From: Castor canadensis
Lineage: Eukaryota > Chordata > Mammalia > Rodentia > Castoridae
Length of the DNA: 64,000 nt
Assembly: GCF_047511655.1 (NCBI RefSeq)
Contig: NC_133392.1
Coordinates: forward strand, 159,144,542-159,208,541
Direction: 5' to 3'
The stretch's first letter is position 1. Each line of letters begins with the position of its first letter. A program made the position numbers and the translations under genes. Shown here piece by piece: positions 46,551 to 57,539 of this stretch. A model generated the notes under the pieces. The model was not told where the DNA came from. It did not search any database and worked only from the letters and a program-made list of their open reading frames with translations.

Positions 46551-48899
46551 GCCAGGGGTGCGTGGTTTGAATGGCTGTGCTTGCAGCCAAAGTTCTTCTG
46601 TTCTCCTTTGACTTTTTTTTAGGAAGTGATGTAGAATGGGGAGGGATGGGATTACTCTTTGTAGTTAAGGTTCCCGACACAACCCCTCCTCCCTCCCTGT
46701 TCTCTTCTCTTAGCTGGGCATTTAGGGTCAGATTCGACCACTCCTGCAGTACCACCTGCACTGTGCTCCCTATTGTTGACCCAGATCCAGACACGCAGGG
46801 GCTCTGGGTTCAAAGTGAATACTTCCTTCTCTTGATCCTAGGGGTCACCAAGTGATGACCCTTGCAGAATACCAGTTGGTATTCTGATGTTGCTTCTGTC
46901 CTGTTTCGGGTTTGACATCAGGCCACTGAGGGGCTTCTGCCCCAGAAGTTGATCCATTCCAGATTTCACTGCCCCTGGTGGCTGGGCTCTGTCAGCCCAT
47001 GACTCAGACCTGGTGAGGAAAACCTAGGTTCAGCCACTTGTTCTGGGCTGGGACACCCATGCTCGTGGCTCAGGTTGCATCCTCACAGAGCCATACCACC
47101 TCAGCCTGGCAACTGTCCTGTTTGTTTCTGTTGAGGCTGTGAAGTGGGAGAGGTGGGAGGGATAGGAGGACTCCATGGTATGTAAAGTTTCTGGAAAGGT
47201 CTGTACCCCTTAGCCTTGTAATTACTGAAGTGAAAAGTGCAGCAGGGTCGGTGGGGCTGCCCAGAGCATTTTTTGTCACAGGGTTGTGCTGGAGCACCTG
47301 CTTGCCCCAGGAACCTGCTTTTCTCCAGCTGCTATGCCCACTGTGAGCAGCAGAGGCCAGTGGTGGCCAGCGTTTCCTCCTGTCTCCCAGCACTCAGAAC
47401 ACGGAAAGGGGCTTTGTTAAGGTTTTGTTAACTTCGGAGAACCGCCTTGCTCCGTGCCAGTGTGTGCATGCACCGTTATTACATGCACACACAGTTGACA
47501 TGGGATTGCTCCAGGGACTCCATCAGTGTGGGGTGTGGTTGTGATTGCATCGTGCTAATTGCTCTGGCCATACACATGTGAATTAGAGAAGACTAAAATA
47601 TTATTTGCCTTTTTAGAGGTGTTCTGAGATTTGATGAGATCTTTTTGTGGTGTTTCCCTTCAGCAGTGGCTTGGGGGAATCTGGTTTGAGGTCACTGAGC
47701 TACCAACAGCAGGGGGCTGCATTCCTGGCTACTGTGGCTGTTCGGCCTCTGTGGGCTTGGCCTGTTGTGCTCTGGTTTATTGAGCTATCTCTCTGTACAT
47801 GACTTGGCAGGGGTACCATCTCACAATTGTGCAGACAACAGTGTCCTGAGAAATAGGCTTTGAACACAAGAGGCTTGCTTTGAACCCAAGTAGGGTTTTT
47901 TGTGAATGATGACTTCTTTGCACTGGCCCGTTATTCCCCTCACAGCCTCTGCTGTGTGGGGTCCAGGTGAGCCCCACAGATCTCTTTCAGCTCTGAGCCT
48001 GGGATTCTGCGTTCTCCTCTGAGACCTTCCCTGGTAGAGAGAAATTGCCTTTCACTTCCTCTGAGACAGTTAATCATTCATTCAGCTTCCAAAAAATGTC
48101 TTTAAAGAAGTAATCCTGGTGGCAAAAATATTGTGCAATTTCTGCATTTTCTCCTTGAGATGGACACAGTTCTCCCCAGTCTTTCCTTGGCTAACAGCAG
48201 CCCAGCCTCCCATGGCAGACTTATATTTCCCCCTTGATCTGAGCAGTGTTTCTGGGCAGGGACAAGTGCTCCCAGGGTATGTCACCTGCCCTCACTGAGT
48301 GACACAGGTTAAGTGGGTGTTTCTCTTTCCCAGAAGTAGCAGACTTTTTCAAGACTGAGAAAGCCAGTCTTGAACAACTCTTATTCCTCAGTGTTATGGA
48401 GAGCCATGTAATCTCCCCTTTAAAAGCTGATGCTGTCAAGGAAAACCTGTACAATCCAAGTGAAGCCCCCGAAAGCCCTTCTGAATGGCAGGACTAACCA
48501 GCCTTCTCACAGCCCCATGCTGCTCTCTCGTGCACATGTTCCTGTGCAGTGGGAGGGAGTGTGCGTCCTGATGTAAGGAGCCACAACAGTAGAGGGCACA
48601 GCTTTGTCTCTGGGGGACTGCTCCTGAGAGAGCATTGCGTTGCTTGCCTGTCTGTGTGTAGCTGTAACCTGCAGGAGGGCTGCTCTCCTCTCTGGCCTGG
48701 CAGAACCCTCCTAGGGTTCTTGGTCAGCAGTGAGGGGCATGAAAATGGTTCCAGGAGAAGAAATGATGTCTTCTGGTGAGGTGTCCATGGTGGATTTTGT
48801 TGTATGGTGATTGAATTACCAGTCATTTGGGGACAGCAGAAAGCTTTAAGTTTGTTAATTCTGTTGTCTGGTACTCCTATCAGCACCCTGTGGGGTACT

Positions 48900-49375
48900 T
48901 CTTGCTTTGCGTTATAACTGACTGTGTTCATGTACTTTTCTAAGTCAGCTGAGAAGTTGTTCTTCAGGCTTGAGTGAGGATGCGTCTTGGCCGTGACTGT
49001 TGATTTGATATAGGATGCATGTGGGCCAAAGTCTTGTGCTATCACTTATTCCCGGTGGGGTTTCAGCAGGTTTTAACTCTGACCCTGCACCATGTATTTG
49101 TTCCTGAGAGGTGATGGTGCATCTCAGAAGGGCTGCCTGAGCATTAAGTGGTGTGGTTTGCACACAAGTGCTCAGAGAGCATAGGTGTTCATTCAGCAGA
49201 TGCTGGGCTGGTTGAGTACCTACTGCGTGCAAGGCAGCATATAGGGTCTGGATGTGCAGAGATGGAGAAGATCGTGAGTAGTCCTTTCAGCCAGGGTGAA
49301 GGTTTGTGTTACTCCTTTAGATCAGGGAGTATCTGTCCACTTGGTACCACTGACAATTAGGGTGATCAGTCTCTG
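48900..49375 (+). repeat. Direct duplication, copy A (intron 3)
   Basis: Collinear with 57540-58025 at an offset of 8627-8658 bases. Shared landmarks are TTGTTCTTCAGGCT, GGATGCATGTGGGCC, GCATCTCAGAAGGGCTGCC, GAGCATAGGT and a TACTCCTYTAGATCA motif. The copies have diverged noticeably, so the event is not recent. The part around 49190-49270 resembles an L2/MIR end, so both arms may be copies of one ancient repeat rather than a segmental duplication. Confidence 0.75.
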
Positions 49376-49656
49376 TTCCTCTGCGAAGTGGTGGGGGCCT
49401 GGCTATCATTGTGACACTTCTCTGTTGGTCACCCTCTTGCCCCCTCTCCTGGCAAAGCTTCTGAACTTGGAACTTGAGCCCGTGCATGTTTGGAGGAGAG
49501 TCAGGCTCTCCAGAGCTTGGGGGGCTGTCATTGTTGGTCATCCAAGGATGGGAACCAGTCTGGGTTCAGGCACCAGGCTGAACTGGTAGATGGAAGCTAT
49601 GGAGGTGTTTGTGGATGATTGCCTTCCTGAAGGTATTCTATTAAAGCTTTATTTTT

Positions 49657-50158
49657 TAAATTATTTTTTAATTGTTTTATTATTCATATGTGCATACAAG
49701 GCTTGGGTCATTTCTCCCCCCTGCCCCCACCCCCTCCCTTACCACCCACCCCACCCCCTCCCTCTCACCCCCACCCCCCTCGATACCTGGCAGAAACTAT
49801 TTTGCCCTTATCTCTAATTTTGCTGAAGAGAGAGTATAAGCAATAACAGGAAGGAACAAGAGTTTTTGCTGGTTGAGATAAGGATAGCTATACAGGGAGT
49901 TGACTCACATTAATTTCCTCTGTGTGTGTGTTACCTTCTAGGTTAATTCTTTTTGATCTCACCTTTTCTCTAGTTCTTGGTCCCCTTTTCCTATTGGCCT
50001 CAGTTGCTTTTAAGGTATCTGCTTTAGTTTCTCTGTGTTAAGGGCAACAAATGCTAGCTAATTTTTTATGTGTCTTACCTATCCTCGCCCCTCCCTTGTG
50101 TGCTCTCGCTTTTATCATGTGCTCAAAGTCCAATCCCATTGTTGTGTTTGCCCTTGAT
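49657..50158 (-). other. L1 3' UTR with G-rich tract and A-rich tail
   Basis: The + strand C-rich segment at 49716-49782 (CCCCCCTGCCCCCACCCCC and similar) is a G-rich polypurine tract on the L1 sense strand, a known feature of L1 3' UTRs able to form G-quadruplexes. The tail is impure A with an AATAAA signal. Confidence 0.85.
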
Positions 50159-52453
50159 CTAATATCCACATATGAGGGAGAACATACGATTTTTGATCTT
50201 TTGGGCCAGGCTAACCTCACTCAGAATGATGTTCTCCAATTCCATCCATTTACCAGCGAATGATAACATTTTGTTCTTCTTCACGGCTGCATAAAATTCC
50301 ATTGTGTATAGATACCACATTTTCTTAATCCATTCGTCAGTGGTGGGGCATCTTGGCTGTTTCCATAACTTGGCTATTGTGAATAGTGCCGCAATAAACA
50401 TGGATGTGCAGGTGCCTCTGGGGTAACAGTCTTTTGGGTATATCCCCAAGAGTGGTATTGCTGGATCAAATGGTAGATCGATGTCCAGCTTTTTAAGTAG
50501 CCTCCAAATTTTTTTCCAGAGTGGTTGTACTAGTCTACATTCCCACCAACAGTGTAAGAGGGTTCCTTTTTCCCCGCATCCTCGCCAACACCTGTTGTTG
50601 GTGGTGTTGCTGATGATGGCTATTCTAACAGGGGTGAGGTGGAATTTTAGCGTGGTTTTAATTTGCATTTCCTTTATTGCTAGAGATGGTGAGCATATTT
50701 TCATGTGTTTTCTGGCCATTTGAATTTCTTCTTTTGAGAAAGTTCTGTTTAGTTCACGTGCCCATTTCTTTATTGGTTCATTAGTTTTGGGAGAATTTAG
50801 TTTTTTAAGTTCCCTGTATATTCTGGTTATCAGTCCTTTGTCTGATGTATAGTTGGCAAATATTTTCTCCCACTCTGTGGGTGATCCCTTCAGTTTAGAG
50901 ACCATTTCTTTTGATGAACAGAAGCTTTTTAGATTTATGAGGTTCCATTTATCTATGCTATCTCTTAGTTGCTGTGCTGCTGGGGTTTTGTTGAGAAAGT
51001 TCTTACCTATACCTACTAACTCCAGAGTATTTCCTACTCTTTCCTGTATCAACTTTAGAGTTTGTGGTCTGATATTAAGAACCTTGATCCATTTTGAGTT
51101 AATCTTGGTATAGGGTGATATACATGGATCTAGTTTCAGTTTTTTGCAGACTTCTAACCAGTTTTCCCAGCAGTTTTTGTTGAAGAGGCTGCTATTTCTC
51201 CATCGTATATTTTTAGCTCCTTTGTCAAAGATAAGTTGGTTATAGTTGTGTGGCTTCATATCTGGATCTTCTATTCTGTTCCACTGGTCTTCATGTCTGT
51301 TTTTGTGCCAGTACCATGCTGTTTTTATTGTTATTGCTTTGTAATATGGTTTGAAGTCAGGTATTGTGATACCTTCTGCATTGTTCTTTTGACTGAGTAT
51401 TGCCTTGGCTATTCGTGGCCTCTTGTGTTTCCATATAAATTTAACAGTAGATTTTTCAATGTCTTTAATGAATGTCATTGGAATTTTGATGGGAATTGCA
51501 TTAAACATGTAGATTACTTTTGGGAGTATTGACATTTTTACTATGTTGATTCTACCAATCCATGAGCATGGGAGATCTCTCCACTTTCTATAGTCTTCCT
51601 CAATCTCTTTCTTCAGAAGTGTATAGTTTTCCTTGTAGAGGTCGTTCACATCTTTTGTTAGGTTTACACCTAGGTATTTGATTTTTTTTGAGGCTATTGT
51701 AAATGGAATTGTTTTCATACATTCTTTTTCAGTTTGCTCATTGTTAGTGTATAGAAATGCTAATGATTTTTCTATGTTGATTTTATATCCTGCTACCTTG
51801 CTATAGCTATTGATGATGTCTAGAAGCTTCTGAGTAGAGTTTTTTGGGTCTTTAAGGTATAGGATCATGTTGTCTGCAAATAGGGATATTTTGACAGTTT
51901 CTTTACCTATTTGTATTCCTTTTATTCCTTCTTCTTGCCTAATTGCCCTGGCTAGGAATTCCAGTACTATGTTGAATAGGAGTGGAGATAGCGGGCATCC
52001 TTGTCTGGTTCCTGATTTTAGAGGGAATGGTTTTAGTTTTTCTCTGTTAAGTATAATGCTGGCTGTAGGTTTGTCATATATAGCTTTTATAATGTTGAGG
52101 AACTTTCCTTCTATTCCTAGTTTTCTTAGAGCTTTTATCATGAAATGGTGTTGGATCTTATGAAAGGCTTTTTCTGCATCTATTGAGATGATCAAGTGGT
52201 TTTTGTCTTTGCTTCTGTTAATGTGGTTTATTACGTTTATTGATTTTCGTATGTTGAACCACCCCTGCATCCCTGGGATGAAGCCTACTTGGTCGTGGTG
52301 AATGATCTTTTTGATGTGTTGCTGAATTCGGTTTGCCATTATTTTGTTGAGGATTTTTGCATCAATGTTCATTAAGGAGATTGGCCTATAGTTCTCCTTT
52401 TTGGAGGTGTCTTTGCCTGGTTTTGGGATAAGTGTAATTAATACTGGCTTCAT
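50159..52453 (-). pseudogene. L1 ORF2 C-terminal two thirds (RT and Cys-rich domains), RT Asp changed
   Basis: 764 open codons covering most of the reverse transcriptase domain and the whole C-terminal segment. Visible landmarks are [39 protein letters not shown], the catalytic box as LFADNMILY, and the Cys-rich [18 protein letters not shown] near the C-terminus. In L1 the box is normally F-A-D-D. Here the second Asp, a metal ligand, is Asn, so RT activity should be lost even aside from the frameshifts. The first Met is not a true start: the frame enters from 52386-53456 after a 4-base insertion. The native stop is at 50159. Confidence 0.92.
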
Positions 52454-53456
52454 AAAATGTGTTTGTCAGTTTTCCTTCCCTTTCTATTTCGTGGAACAGT
52501 TTAAGGAGGGTTGGTATCAGTTCTTTAAAGGTCTGATAGAATTCAGCAGAGAATCCATCAGGTCCTGGACTTTTCTTTTTGGGGAGACTCTTGATTGCTG
52601 CTTCAGTTTCATTTTGTGTTATAGGTCTATTCAGGTGATTAATTTCCTCTTGGTTCAGTTTTGGATGATCATATGTATCTAGAAATCTGTCCATTTCTTT
52701 AAGATTTTCAAATTTATTTGAATATATGTTCTCGAAGTAGTCTCTGATGATTTCCTGGACTTCCATGGTGTTTGTTGTTATCTCCCGTTTTGTATTCCTG
52801 ATTCTACTAATTTGGGTTTTTTCACTCCTCATTTTAGTCAGGTTAGCCAGGGGTCTATCGATCTTGTTTATTTTTTCAAAGAACCAACTTTTTGTTTCAT
52901 TAATTCTTTGTATGGTTTTTTTGGTTTCTATTTTGTTGATTTCAGCTCTTATTTTTATTATTTTTCCCCTTCTATTTGTTTTGGGATTTGCTTGTTCTTG
53001 TTTTTCTAGGAGTTTGAGATGTATCATTAGGTCATTGATTTGGGATCTTTCAATCTTTTTAATATATGCACTCATGGCTATAAACTTTCCTCTCAAGACT
53101 GCCTTAGCTGTGTCCCATAGGTTCCGGTAGGTTGTGTTTTCATTTTCATTGACTTCCAGGAACTTTTTAATTTCCTCTTTTATTTCATCAATGATCCATT
53201 CTTCATTAAGTAATGAGTTATTTAGTTTCCAGCTGTTTGCATGTTTTTTGTCTTTACTTTTGTTGTTGAGTTCTACTTTTACTGCATTGTGGTCAGATAG
53301 TATGCACGGTATTATTTCTATTTTCTTATATTTGCTGAGGCTTGCTTTGTGCCCTAGGATATGATCTATTTTGGAGAAGGTTCCATGGGCTGCTGAGAAG
53401 AATGTATATTGTGTAGAGGTTGGATGAAATGTTCTGTAGACATCTACTAGGTCCAC
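52386..53456 (-). pseudogene. L1 ORF2 middle part (end of endonuclease to start of RT)
   Basis: 356 codons from the first Met, though the frame is open somewhat upstream of it. It includes the endonuclease motif with catalytic His in [12 protein letters not shown] and the [14 protein letters not shown] segment that opens the RT domain. It leaves frame near 52435 where the - strand reads AGTATTAATTACAC, a 4-base ATTA duplication compared with the L1 pattern. Confidence 0.9.
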
Positions 53457-53518
53457 TTGATCTATTGCATATTTTAGATCTTGGATTTCTTTATTGAGTT
53501 TTTGTTTGGATGACCTAT

Positions 53519-53977
53519 CTATTGATGATAATGGGTGTTAAAGTCTCCCACAACCACTGTGTTGGCGTTTATATATGCTTTTAGGTCTTTCAGGGTATGT
53601 TTGATGAAATTGGGTGCGTTGACATTGGGTGCATATAGGTTGATGATTATTATTTCCTTTTGGTCTGTTTCCCCTTTTATTAGTATGGAATGTCCTTCTT
53701 TATCTCGTTTGATCAATGTAGGTTTGAAGTCTACTTTGTCAGAGATAAGTATTGCTACTCCTGCTTGTTTTTGGAGGCCATTGGCTTGGTAAATCTTCTT
53801 CCAGCCTTTCATCCTAAGCATATGCTTATTTCTGTCGGTGAGATGAGTCTCCTGTAAGCAACAAATTGTTGGATCTTCTTTTTTAATCCATTTTGTCAAA
53901 CGGTGTCTTTTGATGGGTGAATTAAGTCCATTAACATTAAGCGTTAGTACTGATAGGCATGTGGTGATTCCTGCCAT
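53519..53977 (-). pseudogene. L1 ORF2 N-terminus (AP-like endonuclease), broken by a frameshift
   Basis: Starts at the natural ORF2 Met (MAGITTCLSVLTLNVNG) and shows the endonuclease active-site segments TLNVNGLN, CLQETHL, NLYAPN and VVGDFN. A one-base deletion near 53532 (one C fewer in the run after GACTTTAACA) ends the frame after THYHQ. The next frame continues the protein. Confidence 0.92.
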
Positions 53978-54350
53978 TTAGTTGTCTTAGTTGTTTGAAG
54001 GTTTGATTGTGTGTACCTAACTTGATGTTACTCTCTATTGTCTTGCTTTTTCTTATCCTGTGGTTTGGTGCTGCCTGTCTTGTCATGGTTAAGTTGGGTG
54101 TCACTTTCTGTGTGCAGGATCCCTTGCAGAATCTTTTGTAATGGTGGCTTTGTGGTCACATATTGTTTTAGTTTCTGCTTATCATGGAAGACTTTTATTG
54201 CTCCATCTATTTTGAATGATAGCTGTGCTGGGTAGAGTATCCTGGGGTTGAAGTTATTTTCATTCAGTGCCGGAAGATCTCACCCCATGCGCTTCTTGCT
54301 TTTAATGTTTCTGTTGAGAAGTCTGCTGTGATTTTGATGGGTTTACCTTT

Positions 54351-54572
54351 TTATGTTACTTGTTTTTTCTCTCTTACAGCCTTCAATATTCTTTCCCTAG
54401 TTTCTGAACTTGTTGTTTTAATGATGATATGTCGTGGGGTAGTTCTATTTTGATCTGGTCTGTTTGGTGTCCTGGAGGCCTCTTGCATCTGTATGGGAAT
54501 ATCTTTCTCTAGATTTGGGAAATTTTCTGTTATTATTTTGTTGAATATATTACACATTCCCTTCGCTTGCAC
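54351..54572 (-). pseudogene. L1 ORF1 remnant (RRM/C-terminal region)
   Basis: The remnant shows IITENFPNLEKD, EASRTPNRPDQNR and TPRHIIIKT, then ERILKAVREKKQVT followed by an in-frame TAA where the L1 pattern normally continues. It is the RNA-binding C-terminal part of ORF1. The N-terminal coiled coil is missing because the element is 5'-truncated just upstream. Confidence 0.9.
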
Positions 54573-54639
54573 CTCTTAAAGCTTTATTTTTAAATGAGCT
54601 CTTTGGAAGGTGCTGGTTTAATCTGCTTAGCTCTCCCCT

Positions 54640-55200
54640 GGCCTTGTGGGCACCGGTCAGCAGGTGACAGGTCAATTGGCTATCAGCTTGGGACACCAGG
54701 TGCAGCCTCTTCCTACAGACACATTAGCAGAGCCCAATTTTAATCCTGTCATTGCGGGTGAGAAATTGAAACAAGACCCCGAGGCAAATGGTGTCTGTGT
54801 TTTGAAGATGAAGGCATTAGGCCAGGAGCATTTAAATGAATTATTAATCTGTCTGTTCTGTCAGGGAAGAACTCCCCCAGTGCAGATGAGTGAGGTGTGA
54901 TGCAGGGGCGGGTGAGAGCGATCTCTCTCTAGTTGTCTTCTTTGGCAGGCATCATCTTCTCTGGCAGGCGATTTGATGGCTTGACTTAAACTTCTAATTG
55001 TGTAATTTCAGGTGAGGGATAGAATTTTCCTCTCAAAATGTATGGCATTGGTGTTAATTAAATTTCCCTAGATGGTTAAAGGTGTCACTCAGCGGCATGT
55101 GTCTGTGAGTCTATTTGCATGCTCCTAGGCACAGGTGATCCAGCAGACCATGACTTTGCTGGGAGGAGTGGAGGAAGGAGGAAAGCTGAGCGCAGCATTT
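54640..55200. promoter_or_regulatory. Candidate conserved intronic regulatory block
   Basis: Directly beside the L1 insertion. No repeat signature, with homeodomain-like clusters: GAGCATTTAAATGAATTATTAATCTG, GTGTTAATTAAATTTCCC and CTATTTGCATGCTCC. An 84-codon open frame crosses part of it (54646-54900) but has no family match. Conservation is untested. Confidence 0.28.
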
Positions 55201-55624
55201 GCATTTCCATCCCCGACGGCTTCTGCTTGTACAGTGTCTCAAGGCTGTTCCTGCCCCAGCACCGTGTGCATTTTGTAGCTGTCTGTCTACCTTTTGTAAA
55301 GCCTTTGAGCCTAGCACGGCTTCAAGGCAGAATTGTGTTTTCCAGGTTCCTCATAAATTCTTTACCATGGTGCTGTTCCCATACCAAAATGATTTTTGGA
55401 AAAGAGCATACATACGTCCGTATCAGCCAGTAGCAAAACTGATGTGACTGTTGGAACCTCGTTGCCTTTAGTATGCTGTGCTTGCCTTGGAGGCTGGCAG
55501 CTAATGAAACATGCCGCCTTTGGCTCCAAGCTTGGCTGGTTGAGACACGATGAGGGGGTTCTGTTTTGGTGGTTTCTTTTGGTTTCAAGATTAATTGTTT
55601 TTCATGGTAAATGAAAGGAGAGGA

Positions 55625-56110
55625 GGCAGTCATAAATTTGTAATTTGGATGTGCCCTGAGCAGCTGGTCCCACTGCCTTTAGGAAGAGCAGTTTCAAGGT
55701 GACTGCTAAGCTGGGAGATGATTGCTGTTTCATATCAGAGTTTAAAATGTTTGTTTTACTGTCACAAAACAGTGGACAGTGTTCATAAACCTGATAGGCT
55801 CAGGTATAAATATAAAGTTGTGATAGTGACAGACTTGATTGCCCAGCAGGGCTTTTTAAACAGCTCCTGAGTCTTGGAAACATAACTCTCTCTCAGTCCA
55901 ACCACCTGTCAGCTGTAAGTGGTCATTATTTCATCATTTTGCAATAAAAGATAATAGAATAACGATTTATATCTTGTGGCTGATGTTTTAATGTGTCCCT
56001 CTGTTATCCTGGGCTGACAGTCTGTGATTACAATAAACGCTTTTCTCTGTGACACTACGGTAATGACTCATTAATAGGAGGATTAGTCTGAGTTTAAGTC
56101 ACAGTGCAGC
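55625..56110. promoter_or_regulatory. Candidate conserved intronic regulatory block
   Basis: About 480 bp of AT-rich repeat-free sequence packed with TAAT/ATTA and forkhead-like motifs: TGATTACAATAAACGC, TCATAAACCTGATAGG, AACGATTTATATCTTGTGG, GTAATGACTCATTAATAGGAGGATTAG. It contains a TGACTCA AP-1 site at about 56064. It stands out from the GC-richer flanks. Enhancer status is inferred. Confidence 0.35.
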
Positions 56111-57239
56111 AGACCAGCCTCTGCCCTGCCCCACCTCTCTGCTGGGGTGGTCTTTGTGCTCAGCTGGTGGCTTTGCACTGTGCCCAGTTCAGTCTGGAAA
56201 CCAGCTCAGCACCACATGTGATGCTGTGTATGCTGAGGCCCCTTGGGCTGGCAAACTTGAACCCTCAGCTCTGCCTCTGTCTTCTGTGCCTGTGACTTGG
56301 TCAATTTTAACTAAAACCAAGTGCAGCAAATTGAATGAAGCAGGAAAGCAGGAGCAGTGTGCAGGGAGTGTGCATGCTGCACACAGAACTGTTGCCTCAC
56401 CTGTTCCGTCTCCTAGCTCCTCACTCCCTGGGGACAGCAGGAGTCAGGATCTTCCATTCACATGTTGGGGATGGAAAGGTTGCAAATGGAAAGCCTTTAA
56501 AGGTCAGTTTGAGTATCATCTACTTGGCTCTAGTTCCCCCAAAATCTTTTCATAAAAAGATCTGAAGGTGAGTTTCATCATAAAAGATATTGGGCTCAGA
56601 TTAGGGATAGTTTACTTTAGCAACTAAAGAAATCTTGGATCCTTCCTAGTTTAGACAGTTCAGATGAACTTCATAAAGCTCAAACCTAAACAGGGCTAGA
56701 GTCAATATAGCAAGTATGAATGAGGTTTTCCACATGGAGTGTCAGCTGAGGCTTGGGTGTAACTTGGCCAGTGGGTACATATGCTTGCAGTGGATGTGTC
56801 TGTCTTGGGCTGCTGTGACTGTGGTCCTGCCTGGTGTCACTCACCCCTGGGGGTGGTGCACAGTTTGGCTAGCAGTTGTTCCCTAGGGGGTCTGGAGTCT
56901 GTTGGTACTTGTGGAGGTACAATTCCTGGGGCCGAAGCTCCTGGAGCAGAGGCAGAGGTTGGTTGTCTGGTGTCCTGGATGTTGGCATCTGGAGTGAGAA
57001 GCTCTTTGACTCTGAGGTCACAGACATTCACAGTGCTGTGCTCTTCCCCATGTACCTGGACAGGGTGCAGAGGTCCACATGAGGGGACTGGGCAGAGTTC
57101 TGATCCTTGTAGGGGACAATGACAGGGTCACGGGGCAGGAGAACGCCTGCCTGCATCCTTTTGCTGCCCCTCCCTGTGGTGTGAGTGTTCAGTCCATCAC
57201 CCAGCTCTGCTCAGCCATCCTCTGTTCTCTGTTTTACAG

Positions 57240-57412
57240 CCCTTTTACTTTCATACGTCCTTAAACCACCCGAATATCGTGACTGTGGTAGAAGTGGTTG
57301 CTGAAGGCAGGAAGCGGGATGGGACCCTCCAGACATTGTCCTGTGGGTTTGGAATTCTTCGGATCTTCGGCAACAAGCCAGAATCACCTACCTCTGCTTC
57401 CCAGGACAAACG
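57240..57412 (+). CDS. NPHP4: NPHP4 coding exon 4 (57 codons plus 2 bases)
   Basis: The acceptor is TGTTTTACAG|CCCTTT and the donor ACAAACG|GTACCT. It continues from FNE with [20 protein letters not shown], then [16 protein letters not shown] and SASQDKR, strongly like human nephrocystin-4. The exon starts in phase 0 and leaves two bases of an Arg codon, completed by the G that opens the next exon. Residues about 97-154 of the protein. The donor lies only about 130 bases before copy B of the intronic duplication. Confidence 0.96.
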
Positions 57413-57539
57413 GTACCTACCTTGTTTTCCACACCTGGGCTCTTCCAGCCGCCTTCTATCGTGACTTAACTACTTGTCTCCTGGTAACAAGAGAAAGCTT
57501 TCAAGGTGGTTGTTACAGCTGTTGTGTGTTCATAACAGC

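Larger units (their letters stand above)
49641..54591 (-). mobile_element. LINE-1 element, 4.9 kb, 5'-truncated in ORF1, with target-site duplication
   Basis: A perfect 16-bp direct repeat, TTAAAGCTTTATTTTT, flanks the element at 49641-49656 and 54576-54591. The body (49657-54575) reads on the - strand in the order ORF1 C-terminal part, inter-ORF region, ORF2, 3' UTR and A-rich tail. It is the most complete L1 in the window and looks relatively young. Features arguing against activity: the missing 5' UTR and ORF1 N-terminus, a stop in ORF1, two frameshifts in ORF2 and a substituted RT catalytic residue. The element is antisense to NPHP4. Confidence 0.95.
41462..57239 (+). other. NPHP4: NPHP4 intron 3 (15.8 kb)
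   Basis: Bounded by CAATGAG|GTAGGC and CTGTTTTACAG|CCC. It carries SINEs, two reverse L1 copies, two copies of an unnamed repeat, one arm of a direct duplication and three candidate regulatory blocks. Unassigned stretches are 43660-44650, 45060-45930, 46560-48890, 49380-49640 and 56115-57239. No further exon is recognised, and the next coding exon joins in phase. Confidence 0.92.

Noticed and set aside
48494..49045. 183-codon - strand frame with weak similarity to a - strand frame at 57513-57821
   Set aside because: The similarity is a by-product of the DNA duplication; neither frame has a start context or a known family.
50481..53364. Hydrophobic + strand frames rich in Phe, Leu and Ile that look like membrane proteins
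   Set aside because: They are the antisense of L1 ORF2, where Lys/Asn/Glu-rich coding reads as Phe/Leu/Ile.
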